Below, piece after piece: positions 56,459-64,000 of a stretch of DNA of 64,000 nucleotides. Numbering within the stretch: position 1 is the first letter of the stretch; each line of letters begins with the position of its first letter. The notes below the pieces were generated by a model, which was not told the origin of the DNA, did no database searches, and saw only the letters and a list, made by a program, of their open reading frames with translations. The translations under genes and the position numbers were made by a program. The stretch is from an uncultured Thiothrix sp. (GTDB lineage: Bacteria; Pseudomonadota; Gammaproteobacteria; Thiotrichales; Thiotrichaceae), in assembly GCF_937873765.1 (NCBI RefSeq), contig NZ_CALMZC010000050.1, forward strand, positions 1 to 64,000. The letters run 5' to 3'.

Positions 56459-56917
56459 TTAACCACGTGGCACATGTTCCCAAAGCAAACAGCCACTGGG
56501 TAGTCGATAGCTAGCTAAATCTAACCCCAGTTGACTTGCAGCTTCAGAATCAATTTCCGTGATACAAGCCTCTTTTAACTGCTCCACCTTCAGCCCTCTG
56601 GCTGCAGTAAGATTGGTAAACTCAATCAAAGCTAGCTTCAACGAAGTATTAGTCAGATCAGTATGACTTAAATCGGCCAAGCTGAGATTGGTATAATCAA
56701 GATTTGCGTTTTTGAAGCTTGCACCACTGAGCTTGCTGTGTGCAAAATCGGCAAGACTTAGATTCGCTCCTTCAAAATTGCGCCCTGTTAAATCAGTATT
56801 TTGGGCTTGATACAGCGGTGTACTGAGCGAGCCAACCGCATAAGCGGCTGAGTGAAGACCTACACTTAATGCTAGACAAACATAGCAGACTAAGCTCCTT
56901 ATCCTTGGAACTTTCAT
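56459..56917 (-). CDS. secreted pentapeptide-repeat protein
   Basis: 152 residues. A signal peptide spans about 1-27 (ending Y-A-V-G). About ten tandem A(D/N)LxX-type pentapeptides follow (about 40-105: D-L-T-G-R, N-F-E-G-A, N-L-S-L-A, D-F-A-H-S, and so on), which form a right-handed quadrilateral beta-helix. A C-terminal tail has two Cys (C-I-T and G-C-L-L), which may pair. Pentapeptide proteins act as rigid scaffolds; export suggests an envelope role. Alone between pyrE and psd. Confidence 0.72.
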   Translation of the reverse strand: MKVPRIRSLVCYVCLALSVGLHSAAYAVGSLSTPLYQAQNTDLTGRNFEGANLSLADFAHSKLSGASFKNANLDYTNLSLADLSHTDLTNTSLKLALIEFTNLTAARGLKVEQLKEACITEIDSEAASQLGLDLASYRLPSGCLLWEHVPRG

Positions 56918-56986
56918 CGTAACACTCCATGTTATTTTAATTCATTTGCTTAAAGTGTAGTGCTTTAGTTCAAGTTTGCCAGCTTC

Positions 56987-57838
56987 TTATGAACTAGCAA
57001 GCTCCGCTAATTGCATCCCCATTTTCACGGTTTGACCTGCTTGGGTCTCACCCCAATTCCAGTTGTCCCTTTCTAAAAGCACGATGACCGTTGAACCCAT
57101 ATTAAAGCGCCCCATTTCAGCCCCTTTAGCTAAGTTAACACTGGAATAATGCTCAACACGAACCGCTGAGTGATTTGGCGGTGTAATCAAGCCCGCCCAG
57201 ACCGTTTCAATGGCAGCGACATTAATCGCGCCCACTAAAACCAGCGCCATTTTGCCTAATTCAGTCTCAAAAATAGCTACGACGCGTTCATTACGCGCAA
57301 ATAAACGTGGAATCGTACGCACGGTATGCCCTGCTACACTAAACAGTCTTCCGGGTATATATACCTGTTCAATTAGCTGACCCGCTAAGGGCATATGGAT
57401 GCGGTGATAATCGCGGGGGGAGAGATAAATGGTAGTGAACTGACCATTCAAAAAATGGGCAGCACGCGCTGCATCACCCCCTAATAACTCCACTACCGAA
57501 TAATCAAAGCCTTTAGCTTGAAAAATACGCCCGGAACAAATCGCCTCGACTTGGCTAATTTTGCCATCGACTGGACTGGCTAAAACCTTCGCTCCGCTAG
57601 CAATCGGTCGTAGTTCAGGTTTTAAACTGCGCGTAAAAAATGCATTAAAGGTTTTATAGGTATTAGGATCAACTTGCTCAGCTTCACTCATATTGACTTT
57701 AAACACCTTAATAAACTGGCGAATCGCAGGCTGAGTCCATTGAGACTCAATCCGAGTTAAACGATAAACCAGACGCGAAATAGCATGATGTGGCAGCGGA
57801 TACAGCGACCATGCTTTTAAATAATCAGATAGAGGCAT
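56987..57838 (-). CDS. psd: phosphatidylserine decarboxylase
   Basis: 283 residues from the ATG at 57838, which aligns with the family's N-terminal length; a TTG at 57880 adds 14 residues. Family features are Y-K-T-F-N-A-F-F-T-R-S-L-K, S-P-V-D-G-K-I-S-Q, Y-L-S-P-R-D-Y-H-R-I-H-M-P, and the self-cleavage site F-N-M-G-S-T-V. Cleavage before that Ser creates the pyruvoyl cofactor; M-G-S-T is a mild variant of the common L-G-S-T. It makes phosphatidylethanolamine at the inner membrane. Divergent from prmB (65 bases). Confidence 0.95.
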   Translation of the reverse strand: MPLSDYLKAWSLYPLPHHAISRLVYRLTRIESQWTQPAIRQFIKVFKVNMSEAEQVDPNTYKTFNAFFTRSLKPELRPIASGAKVLASPVDGKISQVEAICSGRIFQAKGFDYSVVELLGGDAARAAHFLNGQFTTIYLSPRDYHRIHMPLAGQLIEQVYIPGRLFSVAGHTVRTIPRLFARNERVVAIFETELGKMALVLVGAINVAAIETVWAGLITPPNHSAVRVEHYSSVNLAKGAEMGRFNMGSTVIVLLERDNWNWGETQAGQTVKMGMQLAELASS

Positions 57839-57903
57839 AGAGCTTGGCAAATAGCTAATAAATGCAGGATGATACGGCAATTTAGTCGAAAGGAATATAC
57901 TCG

Positions 57904-58836
57904 ATGGCGCAGCCAGCTCTCTCTGAACTCTCTAGCATTCTTGATTTTATCCGTTGGGGAGCCAGCCAATTTCGCGCAGCGGAGTTAAGTTTTTCGCATG
58001 GTATGGCTTCTGCTTTAGACGAGGCAGCCTATTTAGTCCTGCATAGCCTGCATTTGCCGGTGGATACACCTGAATTGTATTTTGCCAGCAAACTGACTCA
58101 ATCTGAAAAGCAAAAGGTGGTGACTATTCTGGAGCGCCGGATTATTGAACGCAAACCTGCGGCCTATTTAACCAATGAAGCGTGGTTTGCAGGTCTGCCT
58201 TTTTATGTGGATGAGCGCGTGTTAGTACCTCGCTCACCAATTGCAGAGCTAATAGAAAAGCAGTTTTATCCATGGACGGATGAAGCACAAGTAGCACATG
58301 TTTTAGATTTATGTACCGGCAGTGGCTGCATCGGTATTGCTTGCGCTTACGCATTCCCGAACGCAGAAGTCGATCTCAGCGATATTTCTGCTCATGCGAT
58401 TGCCGTTGCTAAACTCAATATCGAGCGGCATGGCGTGCAAGCTCAGGTTCAAACCATCGAGTCCGACCTATTCACTCATTTAAGTGGCAAGCGTTATGAC
58501 TTGATTATCAGCAATCCGCCTTATGTTGATGCTGCCGAGATTGCCGAAATGAGCAGTGAATTTCAGCACGAGCCTCTGCTTGGTTTAGCCGCAGGAGCTG
58601 ATGGCTTAGATATTGTGCATCGCATTTTAGCCACTGCTGGCGAGCATTTAAGCGACCATGGAATTTTGATTGCTGAGGTGGGCAATAGTCAATTTGCACT
58701 CGCTGAAGCGTATCCGGAAGTACCTTTTCAATGGCTAGAATTTGAACGTGGTGGGGATGGAGTTTTTTTATTAACTGCAGCTCAATTAAACGAACATCAA
58801 AGTGCTTTCAAAGCGGCTGCGGCCAAGCTGCTTTAA
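57904..58836 (+). CDS. prmB: ribosomal protein L3 N5-glutamine methyltransferase
   Basis: 310 residues. The Rossmann-type SAM motif is V-L-D-L-C-T-G-S-G-C-I-G near residue 135, and the catalytic N-P-P-Y motif lies in S-N-P-P-Y-V-D-A-A-E-I-A-E-M near 201. The V-D-A at that point separates PrmB from the release-factor enzyme PrmC. It methylates a glutamine of L3 during 50S assembly. Its 3' end overlaps the next, oppositely directed gene by 29 bases. Confidence 0.93.
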   Translation: MAQPALSELSSILDFIRWGASQFRAAELSFSHGMASALDEAAYLVLHSLHLPVDTPELYFASKLTQSEKQKVVTILERRIIERKPAAYLTNEAWFAGLPFYVDERVLVPRSPIAELIEKQFYPWTDEAQVAHVLDLCTGSGCIGIACAYAFPNAEVDLSDISAHAIAVAKLNIERHGVQAQVQTIESDLFTHLSGKRYDLIISNPPYVDAAEIAEMSSEFQHEPLLGLAAGADGLDIVHRILATAGEHLSDHGILIAEVGNSQFALAEAYPEVPFQWLEFERGGDGVFLLTAAQLNEHQSAFKAAAAKLL

Positions 58837-59197
58837 ATTGCTGATAATGCGCCGCAAAAATCTGCTCTAACTCATCAATCACTTCTGCTGCTGGCCGCCC
58901 TTTAATCATATGAGCGGCCATTAAATCAGAGGTTGGCGAAAGCAAAGCATCCGGGCTAAGCATAGCATAGCTGGCTTTTAAGCGCTTAATAGCCTTGACT
59001 ACACTTTCCGTAGCCGGACGCTCTAACAGCTCTGGTTCAGGACAAGTTTGGTCAACTCTTAGCGCGGGCGCAGCACTGATAAGAAACTCTGCAAACTTAA
59101 GCAAAGTGGCTTGATCATGAGAGCTTAATTCACGAAATAAACTGCGTAAGCGCTTTTCTTGAGGAGTACTACTACCCTGCCCTAAGGTTGTTAACAT
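58808..59197 (-). CDS. small conserved-looking helical protein
   Basis: 129 residues, helical, with no signal or membrane segment. An N-terminal segment K-R-L-R-S-L-F-R-E-L and S-S-H-D-Q-A-T-L-L-K-F-A-E-F-L recalls a short conserved cytoplasmic family seen near prmB-like genes in gammaproteobacteria. The C-terminus is H-Y-Q-Q-F-K-A-A-W-P. Function unknown. It converges with prmB, overlapping its last nine codons antisense, and lies 68 bases downstream of a LysR gene. Confidence 0.6.
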   Translation of the reverse strand: MLTTLGQGSSTPQEKRLRSLFRELSSHDQATLLKFAEFLISAAPALRVDQTCPEPELLERPATESVVKAIKRLKASYAMLSPDALLSPTSDLMAAHMIKGRPAAEVIDELEQIFAAHYQQFKAAWPQPL

Positions 59198-59265
59198 ATT
59201 TGACCTAATTCAACAGCTATCTTTAATCTTTCAGCAAACTTCCAATTTTAAGTGAGAGCTACTAA

Positions 59266-60177
59266 CTATTCATCAGTCTTTTTTGCACGTTGGCAATAAA
59301 TACGCGCAAACTCTAAAAGCTCCTCCATGGCTGGAACCTTAAACTTTTGGCGCTGGCGTACAAAAGAAAAATCACGGGTTAAGGGAGGATTGAGTGGCTT
59401 CGAGACTAAAGAGCCTAATTTAATCTCTTTACTAATGCTCGCACTCGATACCACTGAAACACCCATGCCTGCCTCTACGGCTCCTTTTACAGCCTCGGGG
59501 CTGCCGAGTTCTAAGCAATTATTGACCGCATGCTTATCTACACCTTGGATAGATAAATAGTCCACCATTACTTCACGAGTACCAGAGCCTTCTTCGCGAC
59601 AAATTAACGAATATTTCACTAAATCTTTGGCAGTCACCTTATCTAATTTGGCTAATTCGTGACTAGGTGGGCAAATTAAAACCATTTCATCGGTGCGACA
59701 CACTTCGACTAACAGGTTTTTATTAGTGACTGGACCTTCGACCACACCTAAATCAATGACATTGTTTTCTACCATAGAAACGATGCCTTCGGTATTAGAA
59801 ACTCTTAAACGCAACTTAATGTCAGCATTTTTGGATTTAAAGTCGCCCAATAATGAAGGCAACATATATTCAGAAATTGTCGTACTTGCACCAATAGTGA
59901 GAGAGCCACTAATATCATCTGTCATCTCACGAATAGCGTTTTCCATTTCGCTATAGAGATCGAAAATCTTTTCAGAATATTCGTAAACTACTTGACCGGC
60001 TTCAGTAAGAGTAACCCGATTATGGGTGCGATCGAACAGGCGGGTATCAAACTGCTCTTCCAATTGGCGGATTTGAAAGGTCACAGCGGGCTGGGTCATG
60101 TGAAGCACTTCAGCTGCTTTGGTGAAACTAAGCAAACGGGCAACCGCGTGGAAGACTTGTAATCTTCTGTCTGACAT
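59266..60177 (-). CDS. LysR-family transcriptional regulator (CysB/CbbR-like)
   Basis: 303 residues. The HTH is L-S-F-T-K-A-A-E-V-L-H-M-T-Q-P-A-V-T-F-Q-I-R near residues 16-37. The ligand domain (about 90-295) begins G-S-L-T-I-G-A-S-T-T-I-S-E-Y-M-L-P, as in CysB- and CbbR-like regulators. It may therefore regulate sulfur or carbon-fixation genes, but the targets cannot be read here. The upstream 275 bases hold a run of nine G's and TTACCGG direct repeats. Confidence 0.85.
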   Translation of the reverse strand: MSDRRLQVFHAVARLLSFTKAAEVLHMTQPAVTFQIRQLEEQFDTRLFDRTHNRVTLTEAGQVVYEYSEKIFDLYSEMENAIREMTDDISGSLTIGASTTISEYMLPSLLGDFKSKNADIKLRLRVSNTEGIVSMVENNVIDLGVVEGPVTNKNLLVEVCRTDEMVLICPPSHELAKLDKVTAKDLVKYSLICREEGSGTREVMVDYLSIQGVDKHAVNNCLELGSPEAVKGAVEAGMGVSVVSSASISKEIKLGSLVSKPLNPPLTRDFSFVRQRQKFKVPAMEELLEFARIYCQRAKKTDE

Positions 60178-60452
60178 TTAGAACTATTCTCCTTGTTAGT
60201 GACACTGCTTAGGTCAGGTATGAGGGGGGGGGTTATCTCACTATTCCCTGAACTTATTTACCGGTCATCCATTACCGGATATTACCGTTTAATTTGACGA
60301 TAAAAAATACCAGTTTATAAAATATCTCTATCAACAACTCGACAAATACTATTCTTAGAATAGGACAGTTCTGTACAAACGGGGCTAGTTCTTACGGATA
60401 AAACAAATTTTTTTGATAAGAGGCACAAGATCAACTACCAAGTGTAGGATTT
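60178..60452. promoter_or_regulatory. LysR/ccoS intergenic region with G9 tract and TTACCGG repeats
   Basis: A run of nine G's (60224-60232) lies 47 bases upstream of the LysR start. Three same-direction copies of TTACCG(G) start at 60258, 60272 and 60282, spaced 14 and 10 bases. They could be regulator-binding repeats. Downstream, toward the ccoS stop, GTGTA/TACAC forms a weak hairpin (about 60442-60458). No gene is supported. Confidence 0.5.
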
Positions 60453-60671
60453 TTACACGCTTTTATCAGTTGCTGTCGAGTGTTCACTGGATTTTTCTGA
60501 TAACTTCTTAGGCTGATGAGGGATACGGGGATCATCGTCATCCATTAAAATTCGGTAAGCAGGCCCTTCTAAATCATCATATTGGCCACTCCGCACGGTA
60601 TAAATAAAGGCAATCACTACGACAATCATGACCCCGATAGCAATCGGAATCAGCATATATAAAGCTTCCAT
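60453..60671 (-). CDS. ccoS: cbb3 oxidase assembly protein CcoS
   Basis: 72 residues. One N-terminal membrane helix (about 5-26) is followed by Y-T-V-R-S-G-Q-Y-D-D-L-E-G-P-A-Y-R-I-L-M-D-D-D, the CcoS signature. CcoS is needed to insert cofactors into the catalytic subunit of cbb3-type oxidase. It is ten bases downstream of ccoI in one operon. Confidence 0.95.
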   Translation of the reverse strand: MEALYMLIPIAIGVMIVVVIAFIYTVRSGQYDDLEGPAYRILMDDDDPRIPHQPKKLSEKSSEHSTATDKSV

Positions 60672-60681
60672 GGTGACTCAC

Positions 60682-63114
60682 CTAAAAATGTTTTAAACGC
60701 AATGAATTCAATACCACAATCAAAGAACTCGCTGACATACCAATTGCAGCCATCCACGGTGCGACCAAACCAGTCGCAGCTAAAGGAATAGCTAAGAGAT
60801 TATAAGCAATTGTCCAAGCGAAATTTTGCTTAATAATGGTTTGCATGCGTCTGGAAGTTTTAATGGCAAAGGGCAACTGCTGTAAACTTTCTGAGAGTAA
60901 CACCATATCAGCGCTTGCTTGCGCCAGTTGAGAACCACTGCCCATCGCAATCGAAACTGCAGCACCCGCTAAAACCGGTGCATCATTGACCCCATCACCC
61001 ACCATGGCGACTACTTTGCCTTGAGCTTGCAAAGCTTTCACGTAAGCTAATTTATCATCAGGTAATTGCTCACCTAAAGCATTAGCAATCCCTAGTTGCT
61101 CAGCCACCTGTTGCACAACCAACGGATTATCACCGCTTAAGAGGCTAACATTAATGCCTGCGTCCCTAAGCTCTTGAATCGCCTCTTTTGCTCCAGCACG
61201 GATTTGATCCGCTAAACTAATTTGTCCCAACCATCCTGCACTCGAACCTAGATACACTTGTGATTCAGTTGAGCTTACAGCATACGCTAACGGTAATTCT
61301 ATTTGAGTTAACTCTGCAACGAAACTGACTGTACCGAGGCGATAACATTCGCCTTGCCAATAACCTTGTACTCCACGCCCAGACTCTGAACTAAGCTGAC
61401 TGATAACATAAGGCTCATGACTTAACTGCAGGATGGCCTTTGCTACCGGATGCTCAGATGCCTGCTCTAAACCCGCTGCTAATGGCTTACACACCGACTT
61501 CGGTAAACTACCGAGAACTTTAAGATCAACGACTATGAGTTGCCCATAGGTCAAAGTACCTGTTTTATCTAAAATCAGTTCATCAATACGCGCCAAGGTT
61601 TCCAAGGCATGCCCACGAGTTGTAAGTACCCCTTTCGAGGTTAACAGTCCTGTTGCAGCCGTCAACGCGGTCGGTGTAGCCAAGGAAAAAGCGCAGGGAC
61701 AAGTAATCACTAGCACAGATAAGGCAATCCAAAATGCTTCACTGGGTTGAGATTGATGCCAATAGAGGAAAACTGCAGTGGCCGTTAGCAAAATCAGCGG
61801 CACAAAGCGTGAAGAAACTTTTTCAGCTAAACGCGCAAGTTCTGGCTTCTCAGCTTGGGCACGCTCTAACAAGCGAATGATGGCTGCCAACACCGTATGG
61901 TCACCTACTTGACTGACTTGCATAGTCAACGGGCTTTCAATATTGACGGTTCCTCCAACCAGTTTATCGCCTTCAAGTTTACGACAAGGCAGGCTTTCAC
62001 CGGTCAATAAAGCTTCATTTGTACTACTAATTCCTGCCAAAACTAAACCATCTGCGGGCACGACTTCGCCAGGTTTAATCAGAACCTGATCACCACTCAC
62101 TAACTGACTGACGGGTACGACTTCTTGTTTACCGTTTTTTAACAAGGTTGCTGTGGCAGGCATTAAACGTACTAAGGCTTCTGCGACTTGCCCAGCCTTA
62201 TGGCGCGCATTCATTTCTAAATAACGCCCTGTCAGTAGGAAGAAAGTGAACATCGTCACGGAGTCAAAATAGACTTCACCTCCACCCATCACGGTGGCCC
62301 AGACACTAGCGGTAAAGGCAATCCCAATACCGATGGATACGGGCACATCCATGCCAAAACGTCCACGGCGCAAATCCCGCCAAGCGGATTGGAAGAAGAC
62401 CCGTGCTGAATAGAACACGACAGGCACTGTCATCACTAGACTAATCCAGCGCAGGAAATTTCGCATTTGCCCATCCATGTCAGAAACAGCACCAATATAC
62501 ATCGCGGCTGCCACCATCATGACTTGCATCATGCCCAAACCTGCTACTGCAATCCGACGTAAAGCAGTGGACTTTTCTTTCTTTTGTAAGGATTCTAAGC
62601 GCCCCGGATCGAAGGGATGCGCGTAATAGCCAATTTCACTAATGGCTTTTAAAACCTTACTTAGCTTTAGTTGACTGGTATCCCAACGTAACGTGGCACG
62701 ATGCGTTGAATAATTAACGCGAAAATCCAGCACACCGGGGAGCTGTTTGACATGACGCTCATTCAGCCAAACACAGGCCGCACAGACAATCCCCTCGAGA
62801 ATGAGGGAGGCCTCACGCACACTCCCACTGGTTTCGCGCACAAATGAGCGCTGCAAATCGACGCTATCATAGACTTGTAAATCACGCAGTTGTTCGGGAA
62901 TTAAATCTTCTGGGCGCGAACCAATATCCGTGCGGAATTTGTAAAAATCAGTGAGCTGATTCGCGACAATAGCCTCAGCAACTGCCTGACAGCCTGAGCA
63001 ACACATCGCTTGCTCACGACCATCAATCTCGACTAAATAACTAGCACCGGTGGGAATAGGCGAACCACAATGAAAGCAATCCGCCGCGAGGTTAAAGGTT
63101 TCGGGTTTGGCCAT
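60682..63114 (-). CDS. ccoI: cbb3 oxidase copper-exporting P-type ATPase CcoI
   Basis: 810 residues. An N-terminal Cys-rich extension (C-F-H-C-G-S and A-M-C-C-S-G-C-Q-A-V) and an HMA-like domain with C-A-A-C (near residue 113) are followed by eight membrane helices. The ion motif is T-C-P-C-A-F, the phosphorylation site is D-K-T-G-T-L-T, the S-E-H-P motif is E-H-P-V-A-K-A-I, and the hinge is G-D-G-V-N-D-A-P. This FixI/CcoI type moves copper across the inner membrane for the CuB site of cbb3 oxidase. ccoH lies three bases upstream. Confidence 0.95.
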   Translation of the reverse strand: MAKPETFNLAADCFHCGSPIPTGASYLVEIDGREQAMCCSGCQAVAEAIVANQLTDFYKFRTDIGSRPEDLIPEQLRDLQVYDSVDLQRSFVRETSGSVREASLILEGIVCAACVWLNERHVKQLPGVLDFRVNYSTHRATLRWDTSQLKLSKVLKAISEIGYYAHPFDPGRLESLQKKEKSTALRRIAVAGLGMMQVMMVAAAMYIGAVSDMDGQMRNFLRWISLVMTVPVVFYSARVFFQSAWRDLRRGRFGMDVPVSIGIGIAFTASVWATVMGGGEVYFDSVTMFTFFLLTGRYLEMNARHKAGQVAEALVRLMPATATLLKNGKQEVVPVSQLVSGDQVLIKPGEVVPADGLVLAGISSTNEALLTGESLPCRKLEGDKLVGGTVNIESPLTMQVSQVGDHTVLAAIIRLLERAQAEKPELARLAEKVSSRFVPLILLTATAVFLYWHQSQPSEAFWIALSVLVITCPCAFSLATPTALTAATGLLTSKGVLTTRGHALETLARIDELILDKTGTLTYGQLIVVDLKVLGSLPKSVCKPLAAGLEQASEHPVAKAILQLSHEPYVISQLSSESGRGVQGYWQGECYRLGTVSFVAELTQIELPLAYAVSSTESQVYLGSSAGWLGQISLADQIRAGAKEAIQELRDAGINVSLLSGDNPLVVQQVAEQLGIANALGEQLPDDKLAYVKALQAQGKVVAMVGDGVNDAPVLAGAAVSIAMGSGSQLAQASADMVLLSESLQQLPFAIKTSRRMQTIIKQNFAWTIAYNLLAIPLAATGLVAPWMAAIGMSASSLIVVLNSLRLKHF

Positions 63115-63116
63115 GA

Positions 63117-63974
63117 TTAGCCAGTCAAGGCAGAAACTTGTGTTGTGCCTTTGACTTCATGAATCTCATCACCACGTTGAATACGCAAGACTATCGTCCA
63201 AGAGCCGGGTTCATCCAACTGCACGCTTTGACCATAAGTCCCCAAGGTACTTTCTGGTAAAGTAAAATGCTTATCCTTAGTTTTATCGGCTAGACGTAAA
63301 AAGCTCACCTCAACCTTAGCACCCGTAATGGGCTGACCAGCCTTATCCAAAACACTAATACTAAACACCGTAGGTTTGCCCATGCGTGGTGTTTGTTGCC
63401 AGCCATTTTTTATTTGCCAACCGCGCTCTTTTTGCACTTCAAGCTGGTCTAAATGTTGATTGAACTGCGCATATTTTTCTTTGAAATTATTGGGCACAGG
63501 CCCTGGGAAAACTGAAGTCACTGCCCCCGTTGAAAAGCGCGGATCGGGTAGAAAACGCGCCATAAATTCACTACTCGCACCTTTATTCGCAAGGGTAATG
63601 ATAATGCTATCCACCACCGCTAAAGTCAGGAAAAACACCACGATGATGGCAGGTGCCCAATGAAACCAAGCTTTTTTCGGCTGCTCAGTCGACTGGCCTA
63701 GCTTGATTTCTAAGCGCTGACGATGACTGCGATGGCTGGTAATAATCCCCAAGCCATAGCCACTCATCACATAAAAGGCAAAGTGAATCGCAAATACATC
63801 GACCCCTGCCCAATGAGTGGCCGCTAAAGGAATGTAAATACCCATCACAATCAGGATGGTTACTAACGCGGCTAGCTTGTTATTCCATTTTAACCCCAGA
63901 TAGAGCAGGAAAAACAAAACAAAGGAGGCTAATACGCCAACACCTAAGGTCGTTAGTAAACTGTAATTCTCCAT
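63117..63974 (-). CDS. ccoH: CcoH/FixH-family protein with extended membrane N-terminus
   Basis: 285 residues, longer than the usual CcoH/FixH (about 150-180). Four membrane helices are visible (about 6-27, 33-52, 57-78 and 104-125), where typical members have one. The FixH domain follows (about 150-285, with P-G-P-V-P-N-N-F, M-G-K-P-T-V-F-S-I-S-V-L-D and L-D-E-P-G-S-W-T-I-V-L). FixH is required for cbb3 oxidase assembly with CcoI and CcoS. The first gene of the visible part of the operon; the oxidase subunits should lie to the right, outside the window. Confidence 0.85.
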   Translation of the reverse strand: MENYSLLTTLGVGVLASFVLFFLLYLGLKWNNKLAALVTILIVMGIYIPLAATHWAGVDVFAIHFAFYVMSGYGLGIITSHRSHRQRLEIKLGQSTEQPKKAWFHWAPAIIVVFFLTLAVVDSIIITLANKGASSEFMARFLPDPRFSTGAVTSVFPGPVPNNFKEKYAQFNQHLDQLEVQKERGWQIKNGWQQTPRMGKPTVFSISVLDKAGQPITGAKVEVSFLRLADKTKDKHFTLPESTLGTYGQSVQLDEPGSWTIVLRIQRGDEIHEVKGTTQVSALTG

Positions 63975-64000
63975 AAGCTCTATCTTGCTCCTTATGGCAT

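Noticed and set aside
60420..60441. FNR box near the ccoS 3' end
   Set aside because: TTGAT and ATCAA half-sites are present but separated by far more than four bases, and they lie downstream of the operon.

Overview
This is a chromosomal window from a gammaproteobacterium with an AT-leaning genome (GC in the forties, judged by eye). Gene-order blocks typical of that class are clear: phoH-ybeY-corC-(DUF533)-lnt; ndk-rlmN-pilF-rodZ-hisS-yfgM-bamB-der; smc-zipA; ppsA with its regulator; and a cco (cbb3 oxidase assembly) block. The mix of an O2-sensing Fnr, anaerobic HemN, cbb3 oxidase maturation and a TauE/SafE sulfite-exporter-type protein suits a microaerophilic or facultative sulfur oxidiser, such as a Thiothrix relative. 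That placement is inference: there is no rRNA in the window. I see no prophage, insertion sequence, CRISPR array or plasmid gene.

Layout. 1-1.5 kb: a damaged HExxH metallopeptidase-like gene cut by the window edge. 1.5-3.2 kb: a small lipoprotein and an MFS transporter. 3.3-10.1 kb: the main accessory region, with a CHASE2 adenylate/guanylate cyclase divergent from a TPR plus beta-barrel outer-membrane protein (Slam/T11SS-like), a secreted FecR-domain protein with a TbpB-like C-terminal barrel, and an EF-hand/peptidoglycan-binding protein. 10.1-16.2 kb (minus strand): DUF808, a secreted orphan, lnt, DUF533, corC, ybeY, phoH. 16.4-18.7 kb: tRNA-Leu(CAA), queA, a secreted SH3-repeat protein. 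18.8-22.9 kb (minus): folD, ppsR, ppsA. 23.2-26.5 kb: a LysR regulator, hemN, fnr. 26.5-31.1 kb: FNR box, likely small RNA, smc, zipA. 31.2-36.0 kb (minus): a DUF349 protein and metG. 36.3-39.97 kb: a second HExxH gene, then an MBL hydrolase-TauE exporter-FAH hydrolase operon. 40-44.2 kb: comM, two small envelope proteins and a large secreted glycoside-hydrolase-like protein. 44.4-54.7 kb: the ndk-to-der housekeeping block and a CPA2 antiporter. 54.7-55.7 kb: a long structured intergenic region and fis. 55.7-59.2 kb: pyrE, a pentapeptide-repeat protein, psd, prmB, a small orphan. 59.3-64 kb: a LysR regulator and ccoS-ccoI-ccoH.

How parts fit. The envelope theme is strong: Lnt, BamB, PilF, RodZ, ZipA and Psd build the cell envelope. 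Fnr probably controls itself and hemN through FNR boxes at 26527-26540 and 24161-24174. PpsR switches PpsA by phosphorylation. The most interesting candidate is the 3.3-10.1 kb block. There a FecR-type sensor domain seems fused to a barrel of the kind exported by Slam-type proteins, next to its presumed exporter and a membrane cyclase with an extracytoplasmic CHASE2 sensor. This could be an envelope-sensing and secretion unit. Secondary leads are an unannotated small RNA before smc, a structured leader before fis with GGA-loop hairpins, and frameshifts at the 5' ends of both HExxH genes.
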